Position numbers and translations under genes: made by a program. Under the pieces are notes generated by a model, which was given only the letters and a program-made list of their open reading frames with translations, did not search any database and was not told the origin of the DNA. From positions 1 through 39,350 of the forward strand of contig DASRIS010000014.1 in the NCBI GenBank assembly GCA_035649895.1: 39,350 bases of DNA, written 5' to 3'. Shown here in pieces: positions 16,038 to 23,809 of this stretch (its first letter is position 1; the number at the start of each line of letters is the position of its first letter). The DNA is from DASSUC01 sp035649895 (GTDB lineage Bacteria; Actinomycetota; Actinomycetes; Mycobacteriales; Micromonosporaceae).

Positions 16038-16235
16038 TCAGGCCGCACGCCACGCCGAAGCCCGGTCGCCGCCATCCAGGTCTAGTTCAGCAAGCAGGTC
16101 GAGATATGCCGCCGTACGCTTGCGGGCCGCAGCCAGGCGTAGCGCCTTGTTCACAGTGGCCACCTTGGTCTTCGTGCCAAGCTCCGCCGTCGCGTCGGCC
16201 AAAGCCTCGTCGTCCAGATCGATCACTGTACGCAT
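16038..16235 (-). CDS. vapB: VapB-type ribbon-helix-helix antitoxin
   Basis: 65 residues from ATG 16235 (MRTVIDLDDEALADATAELG), chosen because a very strong GGAGGGGAGG site lies just upstream; in-frame codons further up are not needed. The beta-strand RTVIDLD followed by two helices (EALADATAELG, TKVATVNKALRLAAARK) is the ribbon-helix-helix DNA-binding fold of VapB antitoxins. The acidic C-terminal tail (YLDLLAELDLDGGDR) is the toxin-binding part. It should neutralise the adjacent VapC and repress the operon through sites in its promoter. Confidence 0.9.
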   Translation of the reverse strand: MRTVIDLDDEALADATAELGTKTKVATVNKALRLAAARKRTAAYLDLLAELDLDGGDRASAWRAA

Positions 16236-16251
16236 CTCGAACCTCCCCTCC

Positions 16252-16280
16252 GATATCAAAACGTCTCGCATAAAGATATC
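16252..16280 (-). promoter_or_regulatory. Candidate VapB operator: paired GATATC palindromes
   Basis: Two GATATC palindromes, each in the context TGATATC on the minus strand, lie at 16252-16257 and 16275-16280, 23 bp centre to centre (about two helical turns). They are in an AT-rich patch just upstream of the vapB ribosome site. Paired half-sites on one DNA face are what a ribbon-helix-helix dimer-of-dimers needs. The role is inferred. Confidence 0.45.
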
Positions 16281-16647
16281 ATGTCCGCGGCTGGAGTTGC
16301 AGCACCAAGGGCAGTGCCAGCCCGGTCCTGGTCGTGGCCGAGCACCTGCGCCGCTGTCTCGATGGCGCCAGCGACATCGATGTGCGCACGGATCCAGTCT
16401 TCGGCTGCTGTCAGCTGCGGCGCGCTCACCGCTGTCGTCGGCCCTCGATCATGACTATCTGCTTCCTGTGGGGTACGCCAGCTCCCGGCGGGCCCGTCGA
16501 TGTCGCCGTCACGACACGTTGGCCGTGGAGCGGACTTCTTACCTGGCATTGTGTTGCCGTGTGTGGGGAGGCGGCTTTACCTGGTGGGGCTGGCGGAGGA
16601 GAAGGGCCGACACCTGCCGTGCGATGGCTGGCGAGGTTGAGTAGGTC
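16281..16647. other. Gap without a convincing gene
   Basis: On the minus strand a 97-codon frame (16256-16549) reads LTAAEDWIRAHIDVAGAIET and so on, ending in the vapB promoter patch. It has no good ribosome site and its first 45 residues are low quality. It may be the remnant of a lost gene. The plus strand shows only overlapping low-complexity frames. I see no RNA gene here. Confidence 0.3.
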
Positions 16648-18261
16648 ATGAGGGACCAGGGCATCGGCAGCGTGGAAGATCTTCGCGCGCGCTTCCTGCG
16701 GCGGCTTCTCGACGGCGACCTCGCGCGACAGCCGGCGCCCGGGCCGGAGTGGCGCACCTGTAGCGTTCGGGAGGCCGGTGCGGCGTGCCCCGGGGTGCGG
16801 GTCGGCGGGTTCGGGCGGTGCCTGGCCCACCTCGACCAGAGCGAGCTGACCGGGGCGCTCGACGATCTCCGTCCAGGGGCTGACGTGGATGCGCGCGGCA
16901 CGCGCTTGGACCCGAGTCTGCTCGCCCAGGTCCTGGGCGCGGTGACCGGCGGCGATGGCCCGCACTTCGGGGCCGCGCGGTTCGACTTCGCCAGCTTCAC
17001 CGGACATGCCAAGTTCGACCGCTCCCGGTTCGGTGGACCCGCCACGTTCGAGGGCGCCCGGTTCGGCGGCTTCGCGTCGTTCGTGGCCGCCCGGTTCATC
17101 CGAGAGGCAGGGTTCGGCGGGGGCAGGTTCAGCTACGCCGCTGACTTCCGCAGCGCGCAGTTCGAGCGTACGGAGCACCTCGGCCCGATGACCGTCGGTG
17201 ATCAGCTGTCGCTGGAGCGGGCCGAGTTCGGCCGGTCGGTGCAGATCGAGGTCGCGGCGAGGCGCGTCTCGCTTGCGCAGGCGAGCTTCGCGGCGGACGC
17301 GACGCTGCGGCTGCGCTACGCGGAGGCCGTACTCGATGGTCTGGTCTCGGCGGGGCCGGTCACGGTGACCGGCGTGGCCGAGCCCTTCGCGCTCTTCAGC
17401 GCCGGCACGGAGCCCCTCGTCGCGGACGAGACGCCGCTGACGGCGGCCGGCCTCGACGACGGCGCGGCCGTGCTCTCCTTGCGCGGGGCTGACGCGTCCC
17501 GGCTGGTGCTGGTCGACCTCGACCTGTCGCGGTGCGAGCTCGCCGGCGCGCACCACCTCGACCAGCTGCGCATCGAGGGGCGTTGCACCTTCATCCCGAC
17601 GCCTGGCTGGGTCAGGGTCACCCGGTGGCGGCTGCCGGTCCTGCGCTACACCCGGCGGCAGGTGCTGGCCGAGGAGCTGACCTGGCGCCATGCCCACGGG
17701 TGGATGGGCGCGCGGGAGCGGCGCGGGGGCTCGCGGCTGGACGCGGAGCGCCTGGCCGCCGTCTACCGGCAGCTGCGCAAGGCCCAGGAGGACGCCAAGA
17801 ACGAGCCGGGCGCCGCCGACTTCTACTACGGCGAGATGGAGATGCGCCGGCACGCGCGCAGTACGCCCGCCGGGGAGCGGCTCATCCTCACCCTCTACTG
17901 GGCGCTGTCCGGCTACGGCCTGCGCGCCACCCGGGCCTTCGCCGCGCTGCTCACCGTGCTGGCGCTCGGCACGGTTGGCCTGGCCACGGTCGGGTTCGCG
18001 CCCTCGCAACGGGTTGAGTACCACCCCATCGCTGGCGCCACCGGTCCGGTGGCCTACCAGCAGGTCAGCACGCCCGGGGCGCGGCCGGGGTGGGCGGCGG
18101 CGTTCGAGTACAGCATCGACAGCGCCACGTCACTGCTGCGTACGCCCCAGACACCGCCGCTCACCCCGGCCGGGCGCGCGCTGGAGATCACCATCAGGCT
18201 CCTCGGCCCGCTCCTGCTCGGCCTGGCCCTGCTCGCGGTGCGCAACCGGGTCAAGCGCTGA
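16648..18261 (+). CDS. Pentapeptide-repeat membrane protein
   Basis: 537 residues from ATG 16648. Residues about 105-200 carry tandem five-residue repeats with a central Phe (ARFDFASFTGHAKFDRSRF, then GPATFEGARFGGFASFVAARF), which should fold as a right-handed quadrilateral beta-helix. Residues 45-70 hold Cys-containing text (RTCSVREAGAACPGVRV). From about 345 a helical region with YRQLRKAQEDAKNEPGAADF and YYGEMEMRRHARST leads to membrane helices near 407-420, 431-452 and 513-532. The same layout occurs in other actinobacterial proteins with YYGEMEMRR-like blocks, where it may resemble a channel-type effector, but no function is established. It overlaps the next convergent small gene by 11 bp. 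Confidence 0.82.
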   Translation: MRDQGIGSVEDLRARFLRRLLDGDLARQPAPGPEWRTCSVREAGAACPGVRVGGFGRCLAHLDQSELTGALDDLRPGADVDARGTRLDPSLLAQVLGAVTGGDGPHFGAARFDFASFTGHAKFDRSRFGGPATFEGARFGGFASFVAARFIREAGFGGGRFSYAADFRSAQFERTEHLGPMTVGDQLSLERAEFGRSVQIEVAARRVSLAQASFAADATLRLRYAEAVLDGLVSAGPVTVTGVAEPFALFSAGTEPLVADETPLTAAGLDDGAAVLSLRGADASRLVLVDLDLSRCELAGAHHLDQLRIEGRCTFIPTPGWVRVTRWRLPVLRYTRRQVLAEELTWRHAHGWMGARERRGGSRLDAERLAAVYRQLRKAQEDAKNEPGAADFYYGEMEMRRHARSTPAGERLILTLYWALSGYGLRATRAFAALLTVLALGTVGLATVGFAPSQRVEYHPIAGATGPVAYQQVSTPGARPGWAAAFEYSIDSATSLLRTPQTPPLTPAGRALEITIRLLGPLLLGLALLAVRNRVKR

Positions 18262-18439
18262 CCGCCGTACCCTCCTGGCCCTGGTCATCGGTGGTGATGA
18301 TCTGCTGCCGGGCGTAGGCCAGCTCCCAGCAGGGCCAGTAGGCGCTGCACCGGGCGCAGCGGCGCCGGTCGTCCGGCCGCGGAACGTGCTCCGCGACAAT
18401 GCCGCGCCAGTGCTCGCGCAGCGCCACAAGGTCGCTCAC
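18251..18439 (-). CDS. Small Cys-rich protein
   Basis: 62 residues from ATG 18439 (MSDLVALREHWRGIVAEHVP). Four residues near the middle, RCARCSAYWPCWE, give Cys-x2-Cys-x4-Cys, a possible metal site. The sequence ends 11 bp inside the convergent pentapeptide-repeat gene. Proteins of this size and pattern are common hypothetical proteins in actinobacteria and often lie beside regulators. I do not recognise a characterised family. Confidence 0.55.
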   Translation of the reverse strand: MSDLVALREHWRGIVAEHVPRPDDRRRCARCSAYWPCWELAYARQQIITTDDQGQEGTAVSA

Positions 18440-18628
18440 CGGGCCCGCCGGCCCTGACCGTAGCGATAGGGGCTGGACCGGGCACGGTCCTGGCAGTGGT
18501 GCGGCGTGCGCCGGCCCGGCCGGAGAACAGTGTTGTGCGCCACAGATGCACCTCCAGCGGCAGTGGTGGTGGATGCGAAAGGCACGGCGGCCGGCAGCGC
18601 CGGCCGCCGTGGAGCGGCGCCCAAAGGT

Positions 18629-18755
18629 TGCAGACCAGGGGAGACGCTCATGAAAAACCTACGATTTCAAGATAGTTCAAGTCAAGAACATCAGGAGATA
18701 CCTTGCAATCTTGGGCGTTGCAATATCACAATCGGGGGTGCAGACCCAGGGGAGA
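18629..18755 (+). promoter_or_regulatory. AT-rich leader with duplicated ribosome-site block and TTGCAAT repeats
   Basis: TGCAGACCAGGGGAGA (18629-18644) is repeated as TGCAGACCCAGGGGAGA (18739-18755), each ending a few bases before an in-frame ATG (18650 and 18761). Between them is an unusually AT-rich stretch with TTCAAG repeated at 10-bp spacing (18666-18671, 18676-18681) and TTGCAAT repeated at 15-bp spacing (18703-18709, 18718-18724). A regulator-binding region for the GntR gene is the simplest reading. From 18440 to 18628 I see nothing else. Confidence 0.5.
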
Positions 18756-18760
18756 AGAAG

Positions 18761-18976
18761 ATGCCGCAGCCCAAGTGGCAGGAGCTCGCGGAGCACATCC
18801 GCGCGCAGATCAGGTCGGGGGAGCTGGCTCCCGGTGACCGCCTGCCGTCAACGTCCCAGCTCTGTGCCCAGCACGGGGTGAGCGCGATCGTCGTGCGCAA
18901 CGCCATGATCTCGTTGAAGGCGGAGGACTTCGTGGTCGGTGTGCCCGGGGTGGGGGTCTTCGTCAAGGAGAGGTAG
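18761..18976 (+). CDS. Minimal GntR-family regulator (HTH domain only)
   Basis: 71 residues from ATG 18761, behind GGGGAGAAGAAG. The whole protein is a GntR winged helix: WQELAEHIRAQIRSGELAPG, DRLPSTSQLCAQHGVS, RNAMISLKAEDFVVGVPGVG, ending in VFVKER. The usual effector domain is absent, as in short KorSA/plasmid-type regulators. ATG 18650 is in frame and would add 37 residues (MKNLRFQDSSSQ and on) of unusual, AT-rich composition; the inner start is preferred because it begins at the domain. The gene lies just upstream of a phage-type holin, so it may belong to a mobile-element remnant. Confidence 0.8.
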   Translation: MPQPKWQELAEHIRAQIRSGELAPGDRLPSTSQLCAQHGVSAIVVRNAMISLKAEDFVVGVPGVGVFVKER

Positions 18977-19080
18977 CGGGACTGCGGCACCCGGGTCGTC
19001 GGGTGGCGGACAGCGAGAGTTGCGCGGACGCGCTACAACTCGTTACAACCCGTCACCCACCCCTTACAGGAAGCACTCCC

Positions 19081-19449
19081 ATGAGCACGTACCTCCTCTC
19101 CGGGTCGTTCTGGATCCAGACCGTCGAGCGGTCCGTCAAGACCTTTGCCCAAGCCGCGATCGCGCTGCTCACCGGCGAGGGGCTCGGCCTGCTCACCTTG
19201 GACGTCGTCAACGTGGCGTCAGTCGCTGGCCTGGCCGCCGTCATCTCGGTGCTGACGTCGGTCGCGTCCGGACCTGTGGGTCCCACCGGGTCACCGAGCC
19301 TGGTGCAGGAGCGCGCGCAGGCCGGCGACCCGCAGGCCGCCGCCGCGTTGATCCCCACCCCGGTTGCGACGATGCCCGGTGCGGCCAGGCCCGGTGCGGC
19401 CAAGACCGGCTCGGTGGAGCACGCCGAGCCGGCGGGGACCGGGGCGTGA
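19081..19449 (+). CDS. Phage-type holin
   Basis: 122 residues from ATG 19081, behind a GGAAG site. The N-terminus SFWIQTVERSVKTFAQAAIA, one membrane helix, then VVNVASVAGLAAVISVLTSV and ASGPVGPTGSPSLV follow the pattern of r1t-type holins of actinophages (FWxxxxERxxKTFAQ, AxxSLLTSxAS, GxPSLV). Holins make membrane holes that release endolysin. The C-terminal 55 residues are a low-complexity Ala/Pro/Gly tail. No endolysin, tail or integrase gene is nearby, so this is a solitary survivor of a prophage or a domesticated gene. It sits 104 bp after the GntR gene. Confidence 0.82.
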   Translation: MSTYLLSGSFWIQTVERSVKTFAQAAIALLTGEGLGLLTLDVVNVASVAGLAAVISVLTSVASGPVGPTGSPSLVQERAQAGDPQAAAALIPTPVATMPGAARPGAAKTGSVEHAEPAGTGA

Positions 19450-19464
19450 CCCGGGGCTGGCCTA

Positions 19465-19524
19465 CTCGGTGACGAGCTGGCCCTGCTCGGCGACGGGCTG
19501 GCTCTACTTGGCGACGAGCCGGCC
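19465..19524. repeat. 21-bp tandem repeat, about 2.9 copies
   Basis: Copies begin at 19465, 19486 and 19507 with the pattern CTYGGYGACGRGCYGGCYCTR; the third is cut at 18 bp. The array starts 16 bp after the holin stop and runs into the 3' end of the NUDIX gene, whose last residues it encodes on the minus strand. It shows copy-to-copy drift, so it is not a recent duplication. Confidence 0.8.
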
Positions 19525-19998
19525 GGTCGCCTCGTATGTGGCCAGGTCGTCGAGCGTCTCCGTGACCGAGCGCGCCAGCGGCGCCGGGAACTCACCGGGC
19601 GCGAAGAAGGCCGCCTCGCTGGCCTCCTCCGGGTCTGGCGAGAGCACCCCGCTCAGGTCGGTGAGCAGGAACGCCACCATGAACAGCTGGTACGTGTCCC
19701 CGAATACGTTCGTGTGCGTGTACTGCGGCCCGCTGTAGAGCGCGAACGGCTCGGCGTGCGCCGCGCGCAGGCCGGTCTCCTCGTGCACCTCCCGCACGGC
19801 GCACTCGGCGACCGACTCGCCGAGCTCCATGGCGCCGCCGGGCATGCCCCAGAAGCCGTTGTCCGTACGGTGGATGAGCAGCACCCGGCCGGCCTCGTCC
19901 CGTACCACGCCCCGGGCCCCGACGAACAGCAGCGTGCGGTCCCCGGCGAGGGCACGTAGCTGGCCGAGGTAGGACTCCGTCCAGGAAACGCTCGTCAC
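19504..19998 (-). CDS. NUDIX hydrolase
   Basis: 164 residues from GTG 19998. The frame is open far upstream, but that part lies antisense to the acyl-CoA synthetase gene; the GTG start gives VTSVSWTESYLGQLRALAGD and a normal NUDIX length. The full box is present: GAMELGE, seven residues, REVHEETGL (Gx5Ex7REUxEExGU), so metal binding should be intact. The preceding VRDEAGRVLLIHRTDNGFWG and following TYQLFMVAFL complete the fold. It hydrolyses a nucleoside diphosphate linked to another group; substrate unknown. It is divergent from the acyl-CoA synthetase with a 54-bp gap, so both promoters must overlap. Confidence 0.92.
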   Translation of the reverse strand: MTSVSWTESYLGQLRALAGDRTLLFVGARGVVRDEAGRVLLIHRTDNGFWGMPGGAMELGESVAECAVREVHEETGLRAAHAEPFALYSGPQYTHTNVFGDTYQLFMVAFLLTDLSGVLSPDPEEASEAAFFAPGEFPAPLARSVTETLDDLATYEATGRLVAK

Positions 19999-20052
19999 GC
20001 GGTCACGATACGTGCCTTCCGGTGCCGGCACGGGGACGGTTACGGTCGGATC

Positions 20053-21696
20053 ATGCGGAGCACGATGATGGACGTGCCACTGCAGGTGTCCCGGATCCTC
20101 GAGCACGGCAGCACCGTCCACGGCGGCGCGGAGGTGGCCACGTGGACCGGACAGGCCGCGCGGCGTACCACGTACGCCGAGGTCGGGCGGCAGGCGGCAA
20201 GGCTGGCGCACGCGCTGCGGGGCGCTCTCGGCGTGACCGGCGACCAGCGGGTCGCCACGTTCATGTGGAACAACGCCGAGCACCTGGTGGCGTACTTCGC
20301 GGTGCCGAGCATGGGCGCCGTCCTGCACACGCTCAACGTCCGGCTCTTCCCCGACCAGGTCGCCTACATCGCCAACCACGCGGGCGACCGGGTGGTGCTG
20401 GTGGATGCCACGCTCGTGCCGCTGCTCGCCCGCTGCCTGCCGGATATGTCCACTGTGGAGCACGTGGTGGTGGCCGGCGGCGGTGACCCGGCTCCGCTGG
20501 TCGAGGCCGGGGGCGGGCGGGTCGCCGTACACGCCTGGGCGGAGCTGCTGCGCGACCAGCTGGACCGGTACGACTGGCCGGAGCTGGACGAACGGGATGC
20601 CGCGGCGCTGTGCTACACCTCCGGCACGACCGGCCACCCGAAGGGCGTGGCCTACTCGCACCGCTCCATCTGGCTGCACTCCATGCAGATCTGCGCGGCG
20701 GAGACCTTCGGGGTCGCGCCGCCCACCCGCGAGCTGACCATCGTCCCGATGTTCCACGCCATGGCCTGGGGGCTGCCGTACGCGGCGTTCATGTCCGGCG
20801 CGGCGCAGGTCCTGCCGGACCGGTTCCTCCAGGCCGAGCCGATCGCCGCGATGATCGCGGCGGAGCGGCCGACGCTGGCCGCCGCCGTGCCCACCATCTG
20901 GACCGACCTGCTGGCCCACCTGGACAACCACGAGGTCGACACGAGCTCGCTCGCGGAGGTCATCATCGGCGGCTCGGCGTGCCCGCCGGCGCTGATGCGC
21001 GCGTTCTCCGAGCGGCACGGCATCGAGGTGCTGCACGCCTGGGGCATGACCGAGATGTCGCCGCTCGGCTCGGTCGCCCGGCAGCCTCCGGGGCTGGCCG
21101 GCGAGGAGGCCTGGGCCTACCGCTACACCCAGGGCCGGGTGCCCGCGGGCGTGCAGGCGCGCATCGTCGGGCCGGACGGCGAGGTCATGCCCGCCGACGG
21201 GCGCAGCGTGGGGGAGCTGGAGGTCCGCGGGGCGTGGGTCACCGGATGGTACGTCGGTGAGGACGCCCCGGACCCGGGGAGGTTCCGGGACGGGTGGCTG
21301 CGTACGGGTGACGTCGGCACGCTCTCGGCGGACGGGTTCATCACGCTGACCGACCGGGCCAAGGACGTGATCAAGTCCGGTGGCGAGTGGATCTCCTCGG
21401 TCGAGGTGGAGAACGCCCTGATGGCGCACCCTGCGGTGCGCGAGGCGTGCGTGGTCGGCGTGCCCGACGACCGGTGGGGCGAGCGGCCGCTCGCCATCGT
21501 GGTCCTGCGGGAGGGCGTTGTTGCCGGCGCCGAGGAGCTGCGCGGGTTCCTCGGCGGCCGGCTGGCCCGCTGGCAGCTGCCCGAGCACTGGGCGTTCGTG
21601 CCAGAGGTGCCGAAGACGTCGGTGGGCAAGTTCGACAAGAAACAGGTACGCGCCGACTACGCCGCGCAGGCGCTGGACGTGGCCACGGTCAGGTAG
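20053..21696 (+). CDS. Fatty-acyl-CoA synthetase (AMP-forming)
   Basis: 547 residues from ATG 20053; ATG 20065 or 20068 would give the start MMDVPLQVSRILEHG, close to family members. AMP-binding motifs are all present: P-loop-like YTSGTTGHPKG near 188-198, VPMFHAMAWGLPYA, GGSACPPAL, the WGMTEMSPLG adenine-binding block, LRTGDVGTLSADGFITLTDR, KDVIKSGGEWISSVEVE and the C-terminal catalytic Lys in PKTSVGKFDKK. It activates medium- or long-chain fatty acids to acyl-CoA through an acyl-adenylate. Length and motifs match FadD-type enzymes of actinobacteria. No lipid pathway genes are adjacent. Confidence 0.93.
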   Translation: MRSTMMDVPLQVSRILEHGSTVHGGAEVATWTGQAARRTTYAEVGRQAARLAHALRGALGVTGDQRVATFMWNNAEHLVAYFAVPSMGAVLHTLNVRLFPDQVAYIANHAGDRVVLVDATLVPLLARCLPDMSTVEHVVVAGGGDPAPLVEAGGGRVAVHAWAELLRDQLDRYDWPELDERDAAALCYTSGTTGHPKGVAYSHRSIWLHSMQICAAETFGVAPPTRELTIVPMFHAMAWGLPYAAFMSGAAQVLPDRFLQAEPIAAMIAAERPTLAAAVPTIWTDLLAHLDNHEVDTSSLAEVIIGGSACPPALMRAFSERHGIEVLHAWGMTEMSPLGSVARQPPGLAGEEAWAYRYTQGRVPAGVQARIVGPDGEVMPADGRSVGELEVRGAWVTGWYVGEDAPDPGRFRDGWLRTGDVGTLSADGFITLTDRAKDVIKSGGEWISSVEVENALMAHPAVREACVVGVPDDRWGERPLAIVVLREGVVAGAEELRGFLGGRLARWQLPEHWAFVPEVPKTSVGKFDKKQVRADYAAQALDVATVR

Positions 21697-21704
21697 CCGT
21701 CCCA

Positions 21705-21745
21705 GCGTCGAGCTATCTCAGTGTCGGGCTATCTCAGCGTCGAGC
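21705..21745. repeat. 16-bp tandem repeat, about 2.5 copies
   Basis: Units GYGTCGRGCTATCTCA begin at 21705, 21721 and 21737 (partial). The array covers the 3' end of the SLATT-like gene, so its stop context (TGAGATAGC on the minus strand) is duplicated downstream. It fills the gap between two convergent genes. Confidence 0.8.
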
Positions 21746-22613
21746 GGGAGGCGCGCCACATCGTGTGCTCCCGGCTGATCGCCTCCTCGGCGTCGCCGAC
21801 CTCGTCCGCCCAGGCGTCCTCGTCCTCGGTCGACTGGAGCCTCGTAGCGATGATGCTGAGCTCGTTGGCGGCGAACGAGTAGGCCCTGCCCAGCGACTCG
21901 TGCTGCTTGACGGCGAGCCAGGCGGCACCGGCGGCGACCATGGTGGCGGCGATGCCGGCCAGGTCGAGCTGGACCACGCCGAGGGCGCGCAGCAGGGCCG
22001 CCATCACCGCCAGGAACTCCGCCGCCAGGATCCCGATGCGCCAGCGGTTGGCTCGCCGCTGGTTCCACCGGGCCTTCTGCGTGTACCACTGCTGCTGGTC
22101 GGCGATCCGCGACTCCAGGTAGGCGCGCCTGCGCTCGGCGAGGCCGCCCGCCCGAAGGTCGCGCATGGCCTGGCTGATGGCGGATACGGTGCTCGGCTCG
22201 ATCCTTGTCGCGGGGGCGTCATGCAGCAGCTTGTTGAGCTCCGCGATGGCCGTCCGCTCGTTCGCCGGCTCCCCTGCCCCCTTCCGGAACGGCGCGCCGG
22301 CGACCGCGTACCGCCACGCGATGGTCTTCGCCGACTCCGCCAGAGCCCGCCCGTCGTACCAGGTCTGCTCGGGCTTCTCCACCAGCAGCCAGATCTCGAG
22401 CAGCGCCGCGCCGACCAGAGCGAGCACCGTGACCATGGCGGCCGCGTCGAACGGAGGGTCGCCGAACCGCAGGCTCGCCGCTCCGCTCGCCGCGGCGGCG
22501 GCCAGGAGGAAGAGCCGCAGGCCGGTAGCGCGCAGGTACTGCCGCTGGGCAGCGACTGCCGCCTGGTCGGCGGCCTGGAACAGCCCTGGAAGCGTCGAGT
22601 CGGTCAAGCTCAC
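21729..22613 (-). CDS. SLATT/DUF4231-like membrane protein
   Basis: 294 residues from ATG 22613. There are two similar halves, each with a pair of membrane helices: LRLFLLAAAAASGAASLRF plus AAMVTVLALVGAALLEIWLL, and WRIGILAAEFLAVMAALL plus LAGIAATMVAAGAAWLAV. Each pair is followed by an amphipathic stretch (YDGRALAESAKTIAWRYAV; HESLGRAYSFAANELSII). This is the plan of SLATT domains (SMODS- and SLOG-associating 2TM effectors, tandem SLATT_3/SLATT_1 or DUF4231), which are predicted pore-forming effectors of nucleotide-signalled defence. No SMODS cyclase or SLOG sensor gene is next to it, so it stands alone here. Family assignment is from layout and remembered motifs. Confidence 0.72.
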   Translation of the reverse strand: MSLTDSTLPGLFQAADQAAVAAQRQYLRATGLRLFLLAAAAASGAASLRFGDPPFDAAAMVTVLALVGAALLEIWLLVEKPEQTWYDGRALAESAKTIAWRYAVAGAPFRKGAGEPANERTAIAELNKLLHDAPATRIEPSTVSAISQAMRDLRAGGLAERRRAYLESRIADQQQWYTQKARWNQRRANRWRIGILAAEFLAVMAALLRALGVVQLDLAGIAATMVAAGAAWLAVKQHESLGRAYSFAANELSIIATRLQSTEDEDAWADEVGDAEEAISREHTMWRASRSTLR

Positions 22614-22679
22614 CCTGGCGCACCACCCCTCGGGCCGGCCGCTGCGCGGTGAGTGATCTTAACAGCTCGTCTGGGCTGG

Positions 22680-23678
22680 TCAGGCCGACTTGCGGGAGCC
22701 GGCCTTCTTCGCCGCCTTCTTCGTGCCTGCGGCGGCCTTCTTGGCGGGTTTCGTCGTGGCCGACTTGGTCGCCGTCTTCTTGGCCGCGGTGGACTTGGCG
22801 GCGGCGGTCTTCTTCGCCGCCTTCTTGGGCGCGGCGGCGCCGTCGTCCTTGGCGGCATCCGCTGCATCGCGGCTGCCGCCCCCGTCGCCTGCGGCCTCAC
22901 CGCGTGCGGCGCGGGCCCGCTCCACCGAGGCCCGCAGCGCGGCCATCAGGTCCACCGCCGCGGTCGGCGCCGCCTCCACCTCGGGTGGTGCGACCACCTC
23001 CCGGCCGTTGATCTTCGCGTCGATGACCTCCTGCAGCGCGGCCCGGTAGTCGTCGGTGTACTGGTCCGGGTCGAACTCCCCGGCCATCGAGTCGATCAGC
23101 GAGCCGGCCATCGCCAGCTCGGCCGGGCGGGGGGAGATCTCCTCGTCGAGGAAGGTGAAGTCAGGGGTACGGATCTCGTCCGGCCACAGCATCGTGTTCA
23201 GCACCAGCACGCCCTCGCGGACCCGCAGCGTGGCCAGCTGCTCGCGCTGGCGCAGGGCGACCTTCACGATCGCCACCCGGTCGGCGTCGGTGAGCGCGTC
23301 GCGCAGCAGCACGTACGGCTTTGTCGCGGGGCCTTCGGGCTCCAGGTAGTACGCCTTGGCGTAGAGGATCGGGTCCACCTGCTCGGCCGGCACGAACTCC
23401 AGCACGTCGATGGCGTGCGAGGTGACCAGCGGCAGGTCGGCGAAGTCCTCGTCGGTGAGCACGACGATCTCGCCGCCGCCGAGGTCGTACCCCTTGGCGA
23501 TGTCGTCGTAGGACACCTCCTCGTTGCAGACCTGGCACACCCGCTTGTACCGGATCCGCCCGCCGTCGGTCCGGTGCACCTGGTGGAACCGGATGTCCTT
23601 CTCCTCGGTCGCCGAGTAGAGCTTGACCGCGATGGACACCAGGCCGAACGAGACCGCGCCCTTCCAGATCGCTCGCAT
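22680..23678 (-). CDS. ku: Ku protein (non-homologous end joining)
   Basis: 332 residues from ATG 23678. The Ku core occupies residues 1-255: MRAIWKGAVSFGLVSIAVKL, FHQVHRTDGGRIRYKRVC, and EFVPAEQVDPILYAKAYYLE. It forms the ring that binds DNA ends and recruits LigD. Residues about 275-332 are a long Lys/Ala-rich tail (AAKKTAAAKSTAAKKTATKS and on), seen in actinobacterial Ku proteins and thought to bind DNA and affect threading. It is divergent from the LigD ligase gene with about 130 bp between the starts, the standard NHEJ arrangement. Confidence 0.96.
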   Translation of the reverse strand: MRAIWKGAVSFGLVSIAVKLYSATEEKDIRFHQVHRTDGGRIRYKRVCQVCNEEVSYDDIAKGYDLGGGEIVVLTDEDFADLPLVTSHAIDVLEFVPAEQVDPILYAKAYYLEPEGPATKPYVLLRDALTDADRVAIVKVALRQREQLATLRVREGVLVLNTMLWPDEIRTPDFTFLDEEISPRPAELAMAGSLIDSMAGEFDPDQYTDDYRAALQEVIDAKINGREVVAPPEVEAAPTAAVDLMAALRASVERARAARGEAAGDGGGSRDAADAAKDDGAAAPKKAAKKTAAAKSTAAKKTATKSATTKPAKKAAAGTKKAAKKAGSRKSA

Positions 23679-23809
23679 GACCGCTCCCTTCCCTGGTCTG
23701 CGACCCCCGCCGCACCAAGCGCCGGCCCGGTATCGACCAGCATTGCACTAGAGCCCTTTCCCGGCGAGCGCCTTCGCGACCTAGCATGGCTCTTGTGTCC
23801 GGAGCGTCG

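Noticed and set aside
20000..21588. Long N-terminal extension of the NUDIX frame
   Set aside because: It lies antisense to the acyl-CoA synthetase and is low-complexity; GTG 19998 gives a normal NUDIX protein.
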